From Parachlamydiaceae bacterium (GTDB taxonomy: Bacteria; Chlamydiota; Chlamydiia; Chlamydiales; Parachlamydiaceae), in NCBI GenBank assembly GCA_013817115.1, contig JACDDG010000185.1, positions 1-5,540 of the forward strand: 5,540 nt of DNA, in the 5' to 3' direction. Below, piece after piece: positions 1 to 5,540 of the stretch. The notes beneath the pieces are model-generated. The model saw only the letters and a program-made list of their open reading frames with translations. It made no database searches and was not told the origin of the DNA. Within the stretch, counting starts at the first letter, position 1. Every line of letters begins with the position of its first letter. The translations under genes and the position numbers were made by a program.

Positions 1-2849
1 CCTTAATAAGGAAACTGCTATGGAAGAGAAACAGAATCACTTACAGAGGGGAAATTCGAAGAATTTCTGACACGCCAGCCAGTGACTCTTGGGAAACATA
101 TAAAAAGGGTGAAGTTGAAATTCAAAAGGAAATCACCGGTAAATTCTTATATATTTATCAAAAAATAAGTAGTGCAATCAAAGGTTTAGAAGTTAAAATA
201 AAAAAAGATAAAAAAATTGATAGAAAAAAGCAGATTTTGATTGAAAAACTACTCAGTTCTTTAATTGAATATCCGAATAAATTTCAACATTTATTTGATT
301 CAGTATTGCTTGCGCCTATTCGTGTATCATCAAATATCATGCAAGAGATGCGTCTTTATTTTTGGGTTCTAGATGGATGGAATAAAAAAGCCGAAGCTTT
401 TCATAAATCACTTTATAGTTCTAGCATTCCCTGCACTTTTTTTAACCCATTAGATCTTCTTATTCTTCAAATTTTTCGATGTCAGGATAAGATAAGACAG
501 TCTGAATTCCTTTGTATGGACTCATTATTAGAAAATTTAATTGTACTAGTCCAAAGTATGATAGAAAGTTTGCAACAGAGTGTGACTACTTCAGTTATTA
601 CAGAGAGTCTTCCTAATTTTCAAAGTGCGAATTGCGTTAAAAATTTTTGTCAAAAATTGATTGAATTAATGGAGCTTTTAAATGAAGGTTTCACTACGAA
701 TGTTTTCGAGCAAATATCAAAAATTCCTGAGGTTGCAGAATTAAAAAATACAGTTTTTCTTTTCATTCAATATTTGGATGCTTTACCTACCAGTTTAAAA
801 CAATCTTATCGCCATTTTGTGACAACAGTGATGGATCCTCTTAGTAGCCGAATAGAAATCTTCTTTGAAGATATCTCCTTGATTAAATATCATATGCATG
901 TAATTGCCATATCCACAAAAGAAAAAAATCTTTCAAACAATTTTGTTGGGTTAGAGAAACAAATAAGTGAGCGTTTAAAGCAAGCTCCAGCTGAGGGGAC
1001 CTTCTTTTGGCGGCTAAGTCTAAAATACGTGATTCTATCAAAATTGGTATTCATTCAAATGCAGAATTTGTTCGAGGAATGTGATCAGAAATTAAAGGTT
1101 TGCAGCAGTCATAATCAAGTTCTGCAAGTCCTTAACAAGTGCGTTGGAAGATTCGAACGGGCAAATAAAACTCGTAATGCATGGGGCTCCCAGCTAACAA
1201 TTATAGGGAATCTAGCAATAAAGGAGGAGAATGTTGAAGCAATAGAACTGGTGCGCCCTATTTCTACAGCTATCTTATGGATTGATTTTTTCTATTTGAC
1301 GATTCAAGAGATCGTGAATTTAAACCCAATACTTGTGCAGAAAACTTCTTTGAAAAATGTTAATCGGTCAAATAAGTCGGCTGGCGGGTTTATAGATTTC
1401 CCATCTAGCGAAGAAAGTGCGGAAAAAATTGAAGAAATTCCACTTGAAAACACTTCATCATACTTGGAGGAATCTCGGGAAATAGTTGATTATGAAAGGC
1501 ATTTAAACCAACTTCATATCTTAAAATCACAAACTCCTAACCTATTAAATAGTCAAGAATCTCTGGAATCTTTCACAGCGCGTTTTTTAAAAAGGGAAGA
1601 GATAATTCAAAATAGTTCCTTTTATTTAGATTTAATTGAAGAGGGAAAGGTATGGGATAAAGTGGAAGAATCAACCTCTAAACCATTGATTCTTCGAGCT
1701 CAACTTGATCATGCTCTTCTTTTAGAAGCAACTCAAAAACTAGCACTTATTTCCCTTCGTATAGGAACAAGAGAAGCTCCTAATCATCATATCATATCCT
1801 CAGATTATAATGGACGACCTCTTGGTTTCACGCATGATGGTGTACAATTAACAAATCTACTCCATTCTGTCGGCATGTCTTGGTTTAATGATTCGAATAT
1901 TCAGCCTCTCATTTTAAATCAGGAGTTATTGCTGAAAAAAATCTCCTGGTTTCAGAAAGATCAAGGATTTGTTGAGGGTATCTCATCAGTGATTACGGTC
2001 TGTGAGAACGTTTGGAATGATCTTGATAAATCTTGCAATTTTTCATCGCAACATAATTTGTATCGTAAAGCATTAAATTATCATGAATGTTGTGTGCAAA
2101 TTCATCATTTTAAACGTAGTCATTTATCTACTTCTATACTCTTTAGCAGCGTTCAAGACGCAGAGGCAACTAAGAGTTCAATAAAGAATCTAATTACAAC
2201 ATTAGAGATCAGTCCTGAATGTGAAGAGATCTCTAAGAGTCATAAGCACACGATTAATCGCATATTAGATTTTCATGAAGTATTAACAGTGTATCAGCAG
2301 AAAGAGCTGATCCCATTATTTTTTGCCGTGCGTTCTGCTGAAATTCAAGTTGGAATACTTTCTCAAGCCTTGATTCTAGCTTTGAGCACTATACGGACTG
2401 TAAAGGGGCAATCTCATCCTCTCTTTATCACGCAAAAAGGTAGGTCTCTTAATTACAGCCATCAAGTTGACAAGCTGTGGAAGGTCCTCAAGGAAGAAGC
2501 GGGGGCAAAAATTGATTTTGATACAATTCAACGGCTTGACAGCCAGGTTTCCCAATTTATTGGGGATCCTAGATATCCTCATCCTAATAAAACTATTTTG
2601 ACTAACCAACTGATTAACATGCAAGAGAAGTGTTATCTCCTAAGAAAGATAAAAAGTGAGAGATGGTTCGGTTCAGAGGATAAGAAATTACTTGCTAAGC
2701 ATGTTGGAAGGGATTGGATGGGGCAATCTGTATCGAAACTCACGGAGATTCTTGAACGTGCAATAGCTAAGAAGATTGCTGAACAAAATCAGAAGAGCTG
2801 TCTTGCTTTTGAGTTGGCGGAGATCATTCTCAAGTTAGATCTGGGGTAA
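1..2849 (+). CDS. Large uncharacterised helical protein, 5'-partial
   Basis: The reading frame is open from the left edge (first complete codon at 3) to a TAA at 2847-2849, giving 948 visible residues. The stretch 3-236 has no stop and no ATG, GTG or TTG, so a TTG at 237 is only the first in-window start-like codon and the true start lies upstream of the window. The protein is rich in Leu, Ile, Lys, Glu and Ser and looks mostly alpha-helical, with no convincing membrane segment. An acidic, probably disordered stretch lies at about visible residues 468-500 and divides a helical N-terminal part from a C-terminal part. The latter holds a more polar, His/Gly-containing segment at about 587-614 (GTREAPNHH, then GRPLGFTHDG). 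I recognise no catalytic motif and no family. The last ~60 residues are basic and helical. It converges on the gspGHIJ operon and shares no transcript with it. It may be a lineage-specific host-interaction or structural protein, but that is a guess. Coding status is near certain; function is unknown. Confidence 0.93.
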   Translation, partial: LIRKLLWKRNRITYRGEIRRISDTPASDSWETYKKGEVEIQKEITGKFLYIYQKISSAIKGLEVKIKKDKKIDRKKQILIEKLLSSLIEYPNKFQHLFDSVLLAPIRVSSNIMQEMRLYFWVLDGWNKKAEAFHKSLYSSSIPCTFFNPLDLLILQIFRCQDKIRQSEFLCMDSLLENLIVLVQSMIESLQQSVTTSVITESLPNFQSANCVKNFCQKLIELMELLNEGFTTNVFEQISKIPEVAELKNTVFLFIQYLDALPTSLKQSYRHFVTTVMDPLSSRIEIFFEDISLIKYHMHVIAISTKEKNLSNNFVGLEKQISERLKQAPAEGTFFWRLSLKYVILSKLVFIQMQNLFEECDQKLKVCSSHNQVLQVLNKCVGRFERANKTRNAWGSQLTIIGNLAIKEENVEAIELVRPISTAILWIDFFYLTIQEIVNLNPILVQKTSLKNVNRSNKSAGGFIDFPSSEESAEKIEEIPLENTSSYLEESREIVDYERHLNQLHILKSQTPNLLNSQESLESFTARFLKREEIIQNSSFYLDLIEEGKVWDKVEESTSKPLILRAQLDHALLLEATQKLALISLRIGTREAPNHHIISSDYNGRPLGFTHDGVQLTNLLHSVGMSWFNDSNIQPLILNQELLLKKISWFQKDQGFVEGISSVITVCENVWNDLDKSCNFSSQHNLYRKALNYHECCVQIHHFKRSHLSTSILFSSVQDAEATKSSIKNLITTLEISPECEEISKSHKHTINRILDFHEVLTVYQQKELIPLFFAVRSAEIQVGILSQALILALSTIRTVKGQSHPLFITQKGRSLNYSHQVDKLWKVLKEEAGAKIDFDTIQRLDSQVSQFIGDPRYPHPNKTILTNQLINMQEKCYLLRKIKSERWFGSEDKKLLAKHVGRDWMGQSVSKLTEILERAIAKKIAEQNQKSCLAFELAEIILKLDLG

Positions 2850-2926
2850 ATTTAGGGTTGTTTGAGTTTTCGGGAGATGAAAATATATAATTCCGGCCCA
2901 AAAGGTTTTACTAAGTACATACGAGC

Positions 2927-3003
2927 AGTATCCCGAAGAGCGTGTCATCCATAGACTTAAAAAGGCCCTCATTTTAAGCTTATGGATGACCTTCAAGGAT
3001 ACT
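2927..3003. repeat. 77-bp imperfect palindrome between convergent genes; possible bidirectional terminator
   Basis: Nested inverted arms are seen directly. AGTATCC (2927-2933) pairs with GGATACT (2997-3003), GAAG (2935-2938) with CTTC (2991-2994), GTCATCCATA (2944-2953) with TATGGATGAC (2981-2990), and CTTAAAA (2956-2962) with TTTTAAG (2972-2978), leaving a 9-nt loop (2963-2971). Unpaired or mismatched bases are few: a 5-nt bulge at 2939-2943, one G-U pair, one mismatch, and a 1-nt by 2-nt internal loop. The right arm ends at the base next to the gspJ stop codon (3004-3006). Position between two converging genes suggests transcript termination or 3'-end protection for both. However, neither strand has a T-tract after the stem, so it is not a canonical intrinsic terminator. 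A mobile palindromic repeat (MITE or REP type) is the main alternative; no target-site duplication is evident. Confidence 0.6.
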
Positions 3004-3774
3004 TCACTGTTCGTAGACAATTACCTCGAAGCTGTTAGGTAAAGGATAGGTAAGGACTATTGGTTCAAGAGTTCCCGGCTTTGATTTAGACTTAACAGCA
3101 AGGATTATTCTAACCAAGGCCGGAAGATCCCCGTACTCCTGCTGCCATTCTGTCTTCCATTCACCCATCGTTTCGATCTTCATGAGATTAGTCTCCGTAA
3201 AGACTGTTTTGCGGTTCGCTAGAACAATTTTACGTTGTCTGCTAGGAGGAAGATAAAACATAAAGGAAAGGTCTTCAACTCCATCAAAAAGTACTTCATT
3301 CTTGATAGGTGGCACCTCAGTCTCGCTCCAACGCGTAGTCGAAGGCCATATCGCTAAACTTAATTTACCGTTTGATAAATAAAGTCTTCCTAAAACATGG
3401 TTTGAGAAATCTGGATCCAGTTTTACCCCATTGTCGAATGTGAAAAATAGGGATGGGGTTCCGGGCTTAGTCTCTGAATCATTATTCAAAGTACTAAAAA
3501 AAATGTAGTCTTTATCAGGGTTGTTCACTGGCACCACTCGCGGTATAATCGAGGCCAAACGGGTCGATAGAAACAATTTACCGAAACTGTGCTCTTGCTC
3601 TAATTCTTGAGCTGCATTGACTTTATTAATTTGTAAATAAAAAGATAATAGTACAGACAGCAAGACCATAGTCAGTACCATTGCAATCAATACCTCCAAT
3701 AAAAGCACGTAGCGACGACAAACTGAAATGATGCTTGTGATAGGTTTTAGTGTTTTCATTAAGTTCTCATTCAT
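3004..3774 (-). CDS. gspJ: Type II secretion minor pseudopilin, GspJ-like
   Basis: A 256-residue protein (from ATG 3774) with a short basic leader, then a hydrophobic segment at about residues 23-46 with Glu27 in the +5 position typical of pseudopilins (LLLEVLIAM). The C-terminal body carries a recognisable GspJ hallmark: a VLFDGVEDLSFMFY strand region at about 161-174, then GEWKTEWQQ at about 204-212 and LPALVRIIL at about 217-225, matching the family pattern of 'W..W......LP..v'. By family precedent it sits at the pseudopilus tip with GspI (and GspK where present), anchored in the inner membrane with its body in the periplasm. The leader ends CRRY, not Gly. The start is uncertain. A TTG at 3789 overlaps the gspI stop, ATG 3774 has no clear Shine-Dalgarno, and ATG 3759 has only a weak GAG upstream; all give the same mature protein. 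It is the last gene of the cluster, ending TGA at 3004-3006. Confidence 0.88.
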   Translation of the reverse strand: MNENLMKTLKPITSIISVCRRYVLLLEVLIAMVLTMVLLSVLLSFYLQINKVNAAQELEQEHSFGKLFLSTRLASIIPRVVPVNNPDKDYIFFSTLNNDSETKPGTPSLFFTFDNGVKLDPDFSNHVLGRLYLSNGKLSLAIWPSTTRWSETEVPPIKNEVLFDGVEDLSFMFYLPPSRQRKIVLANRKTVFTETNLMKIETMGEWKTEWQQEYGDLPALVRIILAVKSKSKPGTLEPIVLTYPLPNSFEVIVYEQ

Positions 3775-3785
3775 AAAGGGAGCTG

Positions 3786-4280
3786 TCAAGCCGCAGAAAA
3801 GAGTCTGGTTATAAAGACTTCATATGTATATGTTAATGTATTCTTAGCTTTTTCAGCCTCATTTTTAAAGGTCTTTGGGGGAATGGTAATTGTCAACCCA
3901 ACTCTGTAGAGGCCATATTGATCATTTTTTTTGCCTTTAATGATTTGGAACTGGTAGCTGCCTGTAAATGGAGGTGTTGTATATTGGGGGGACCTGGCCC
4001 AAAAGTCATTTGTAATAGGGATCGGCTGTTTAAGCTCGATTGTGCCCCAACTAATTTGATTTTGTTGCAATTGCTCTAGAATTATCGCGTAAAACTCGTT
4101 GACAGCTATGTCTGTTTTTATTTTTTCTATAAATTTATGCTGTTGCTGGTAGATGAAAAAATGAGGGTAAATTAGTGGTAAAATACCGATGACCACAAAG
4201 GCGAAAGCGATAAGAACCTCTATTAACAGAAAGTGACGGCGCTTAGTGACTTTTATCGGCTGATTAGTGACTTCTTCCAT
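3786..4280 (-). CDS. gspI: Type II secretion minor pseudopilin, GspI-like
   Basis: A 164-residue protein. The leader MEEVTNQPIKVTKRRH is followed by FLLIEVLIAFAFVVIGILPL, a pseudopilin membrane helix with Glu21 at +5. Size, position between gspH and gspJ, and the helix continuing into a helical segment with an A-x-N element (residues 59-61) support GspI, a tip subunit that in studied systems nucleates the complex with GspJ and GspK. The body contains no cysteine. I chose ATG 4280 because it lies 1 nt after the gspH stop and has TAAGGA 8 nt upstream. An in-frame upstream ATG at 4394 would add 38 residues lying entirely over the gspH 3' end and would put an unnaturally long leader before the helix. 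The residue before the hydrophobic stretch is His16 rather than Gly. Sequence divergence from textbook GspI is large, so the letter rests partly on gene order. Confidence 0.8.
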   Translation of the reverse strand: MEEVTNQPIKVTKRRHFLLIEVLIAFAFVVIGILPLIYPHFFIYQQQHKFIEKIKTDIAVNEFYAIILEQLQQNQISWGTIELKQPIPITNDFWARSPQYTTPPFTGSYQFQIIKGKKNDQYGLYRVGLTITIPPKTFKNEAEKAKNTLTYTYEVFITRLFSAA

Positions 4281-4281
4281 C

Positions 4282-5007
4282 TTATTTGTCCTTAACAGGG
4301 TCAGGCTTTGCACGTTTTTTAGGTTTAGTTGCGCCGTCTTGCAGGTTTGGAGATGTAGGTGTGGCACCATTATTGTTTGCATTTGAGTTTGCATTTGGAT
4401 TTTTCTGAGCCTGAATTTTACTAATGATATCCGGCATGATAAATTGAGTCATTTGATCATTAGCACGAGCTATATCGCCGTTTAAGAAGGATGGGCTAGG
4501 TGAATTACAGGAGGTAATAGCTGCAGGAAAGCCTTGCAGGCATACGTATCTTTGGTCGTTATAGCTGCGACCTTCGCCGGTAGATAGTTTTAAAACTCCT
4601 CGGCTCATTACCATCCCTCCTGAAAGGAATTTCAAAGATAGTTCACCGTTAGCGCTTTCTTTTTCAGCTCCATCGAATTCGATGCGGCGTATGGCGGTCA
4701 ATACAGGAGACTCGCGCGTCATTTCACGATCCCAGCCCGTGCGCGCTGGACATTGAAAACTCAGCCAATATTTAATTCCACCTTCAGAGTTTTTAAAATG
4801 AACTTTGACATCTTCATCGGAGATGAGCATAAAATTCTGGGCTAGACGCAGTTTATCCAGAACTTGGCCAACTTCTGATCGAAAGCGTTGCTCTTGAACA
4901 GACTTATTGATATTGATTCCGACGACACCTGCGATCAAACTGATAACTGCCATGACAACCATTAGTTCGATGAGAGTCAGATGACGTCGATAAATGCACT
5001 TAAACAC
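4282..5007 (-). CDS. gspH: Type II secretion minor pseudopilin, GspH-like, with basic low-complexity C-terminal tail
   Basis: A 241-residue protein starting at GTG 5007. It has a very short 9-residue leader (MFKCIYRRH), then LTLIELMVVMAVISLIAGVV with Glu14 at +5 (counting from Leu10). A beta-rich body of about residues 40-195 follows, as expected for a GspH/FimT-type minor pseudopilin. Cys86, Cys156 and Cys167 fall in the predicted periplasmic part, the only mature-region cysteines among the four pseudopilins, so a disulfide is possible. From about residue 202 the protein runs into an Asn/Ala-rich stretch (NPNANSNANNNG) and then a Lys/Arg/Pro-rich end (KPKKRAKPDP), making it longer than typical GspH proteins of roughly 150-200 residues. 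It starts 8 nt after the gspG stop, with a weak GCGGGT Shine-Dalgarno-like sequence, and ends TAA 1 nt before gspI, implying translational coupling. Assignment as a pseudopilin is firm; the letter H rests on order and size. Confidence 0.85.
   Translation of the reverse strand: MFKCIYRRHLTLIELMVVMAVISLIAGVVGININKSVQEQRFRSEVGQVLDKLRLAQNFMLISDEDVKVHFKNSEGGIKYWLSFQCPARTGWDREMTRESPVLTAIRRIEFDGAEKESANGELSLKFLSGGMVMSRGVLKLSTGEGRSYNDQRYVCLQGFPAAITSCNSPSPSFLNGDIARANDQMTQFIMPDIISKIQAQKNPNANSNANNNGATPTSPNLQDGATKPKKRAKPDPVKDK
4289..4294 (-). promoter_or_regulatory. Shine-Dalgarno of gspI, embedded in the gspH 3' end
   Basis: TAAGGA on the minus strand sits 8 nt before ATG 4280 and overlaps the last codons of gspH (the Val-Lys-Asp part of its VKDK end). 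It decides the gspI start in favour of ATG 4280 over an in-frame ATG at 4394, and implies that ribosomes finishing gspH can reinitiate on gspI. Confidence 0.7.
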
Positions 5008-5015
5008 GTTACCCG

Positions 5016-5432
5016 CTATTGCTTACTGCCTTTATTGGAGAACATGGTTTGTTTCTGCGTATTGATATAATCCGTGTATTTTCTTGAGGTCACAAGAATA
5101 TTACCTTCTCTATCTGTCTCGACATTAAATTTATTACCCCAACCATCATTTTTGATATCTTTAGAGTTGTTGACGAGGGGAGAACCTTCCACAACAGATT
5201 CCCATGTATTCAGGCTAGAAATAAATTCAGGATCATCGGCAAGTTTGAGATTTAGAATACCAGAGAGACGTTCCATAGCCACTTTTGTTTTAAAAGCGCG
5301 ACTTTCGTCAAGACTTCCTACGTAGCGATACGCTAGTCCACCGGTGATCATTGCAATGATAAACATAACGATCATCATTTCGATAAGGGTAAGGAACCGC
5401 TTTTTAGCTTTTTTGACAGAATTAATGTTCAC
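5016..5432 (-). CDS. gspG: Type II secretion major pseudopilin, GspG-like
   Basis: A 138-residue protein, close to the usual ~140 of GspG. A 13-residue basic leader (MNINSVKKAKKRF) precedes LTLIEMMIVMFIIAMITGGL, the conserved pseudopilin helix with Glu18 at +5. The helix continues through an amphipathic region (RAFKTKVAMERLSGIL), and a small C-terminal domain carries DGWGN at residues 96-100, equivalent to the DPWGN motif of GspG. In T2SS this protein polymerises into the periplasmic pseudopilus that drives substrates through the GspD secretin. Two oddities stand out. The Gly normally at -1 of the prepilin peptidase site is Phe13. The C terminus after DGWG (NVETDREGNILVTSRKY) also lacks the Asp/Gly-rich loop that binds calcium in characterised GspG proteins. 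The start is GTG 5432, backed by AGGAGA 6 nt upstream. It is first of four cotranscribed genes in this window. The overall look recalls chlamydial GspG. Confidence 0.9.
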   Translation of the reverse strand: MNINSVKKAKKRFLTLIEMMIVMFIIAMITGGLAYRYVGSLDESRAFKTKVAMERLSGILNLKLADDPEFISSLNTWESVVEGSPLVNNSKDIKNDGWGNKFNVETDREGNILVTSRKYTDYINTQKQTMFSNKGSKQ

Positions 5433-5438
5433 TTATTT

Positions 5439-5444
5439 TCTCCT
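5439..5444 (-). promoter_or_regulatory. Shine-Dalgarno of gspG
   Basis: AGGAGA on the minus strand lies 6 nt before GTG 5432. This is the strongest ribosome binding site in the cluster and fixes GTG as the gspG start. It is consistent with GspG being the most abundant, shaft-forming pseudopilin. Confidence 0.8.
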
Positions 5445-5474
5445 ATTAATTTATTCTCGTGATAGTCTACTAAC

Positions 5475-5504
5475 ATTTTAGCATAAAAAAGATTTATTTG
5501 TAAA
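5475..5504 (-). promoter_or_regulatory. Putative sigma70-type promoter for gspGHIJ
   Basis: On the minus strand, TTTACA (5499-5504) and TAAAAT (5475-5480) are separated by 18 nt, and the -10 box is preceded by TGC, an extended -10 feature. The predicted transcript would start near 5465-5470, giving a leader of about 35 nt before GTG 5432. The surrounding sequence is very AT-rich, so a chance match is possible, and the operon could also be read through from genes beyond the right edge. Confidence 0.45.
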
Positions 5505-5540
5505 CCTTTTATTCAAATTTTCTTTCGCTAAGGTTCCAAT

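Noticed and set aside
2376..2624. 82-residue minus-strand reading frame inside the large gene
   Set aside because: It lies wholly antisense to a long, clearly coding frame and shows no protein-like features of its own.
237..2849. TTG at 237 as the true start of the large gene
   Set aside because: The same frame is open upstream to the window edge with 78 further sense codons and no in-frame ATG, GTG or TTG, and no Shine-Dalgarno precedes 237; the gene is simply cut by the window.
2835..3020. 61-residue minus-strand reading frame across the convergent gap
   Set aside because: It overlaps the ends of both flanking genes and runs through the palindrome; no Shine-Dalgarno or family resemblance, so it is a chance frame.
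4281..4394. N-terminally extended gspI starting at ATG 4394
   Set aside because: The extra 38 residues overlap the gspH coding end completely, have no pseudopilin leader character, and a well-spaced ribosome binding site supports ATG 4280.
5074..5325. 83-residue plus-strand reading frame inside gspG
   Set aside because: It is antisense to gspG, which has a strong ribosome binding site and a recognised domain.
3004..5432. Type IV pilus or competence pilin cluster instead of T2SS
   Set aside because: The order and sizes G-H-I-J, the DGWG motif in the first gene and the 'W..W......LP' hallmark in the fourth fit T2SS pseudopilins better than type IV minor pilins.
5480..5540. Tail of an upstream minus-strand gene (for example gspF) at the right edge
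   Set aside because: One frame is open from the edge to a TAA near 5480 and another to a TAA near 5511, but the 10-20 residues visible match nothing I recognise and would overlap the putative promoter; too short to call.

Overview
The window looks like a piece of an AT-rich bacterial chromosome with two convergent transcription units. On the minus strand, filling 3004-5432, is a compact four-gene pseudopilin cluster in the order gspG-gspH-gspI-gspJ, the classical minor/major pseudopilin order of a type II secretion system (T2SS). On the plus strand, from the left edge to 2849, is one very large gene whose start lies outside the window. It encodes at least 948 residues of mostly helical, leucine-rich protein that I do not recognise. 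The two units meet tail to tail across a 154-bp gap (2850-3003).

Taxon: no rRNA or other marker is present, so any placement is inference. The GspG-like protein, with its N-terminal segment LTLIEMMIVMFIIAMITG, short body and DGWG motif, together with the strongly diverged GspH/I/J set, recalls the T2SS gene group of Chlamydiota, particularly amoeba-associated 'environmental' chlamydiae. The large lineage-specific protein next door fits that picture. I hold this at about 0.6.

Layout, reading the minus-strand operon 5' to 3': a plausible sigma70-type promoter (5475-5504), a strong Shine-Dalgarno and GTG start for gspG, then 8 nt to gspH (GTG), 1 nt to gspI (ATG, with its Shine-Dalgarno inside the last codons of gspH), and about 11 nt to gspJ. 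The four products would be inner-membrane-anchored pseudopilins. By T2SS precedent GspG polymerises as the shaft and GspH, I and J form the tip. No gspK, no prepilin peptidase gene and no other gsp gene is visible here; anything upstream of gspG lies beyond the right edge. Directly after the gspJ stop codon is a 77-bp imperfect palindrome that may act as a bidirectional terminator or be a palindromic repeat element.

The most interesting signal is shared by all four prepilin leaders. None has the near-invariant Gly at -1 of the prepilin peptidase site. Instead all four read [K/R]-R-[F/H/Y] immediately before the hydrophobic segment, which suggests either a peptidase of altered specificity or pseudopilins that are not processed in the usual way.
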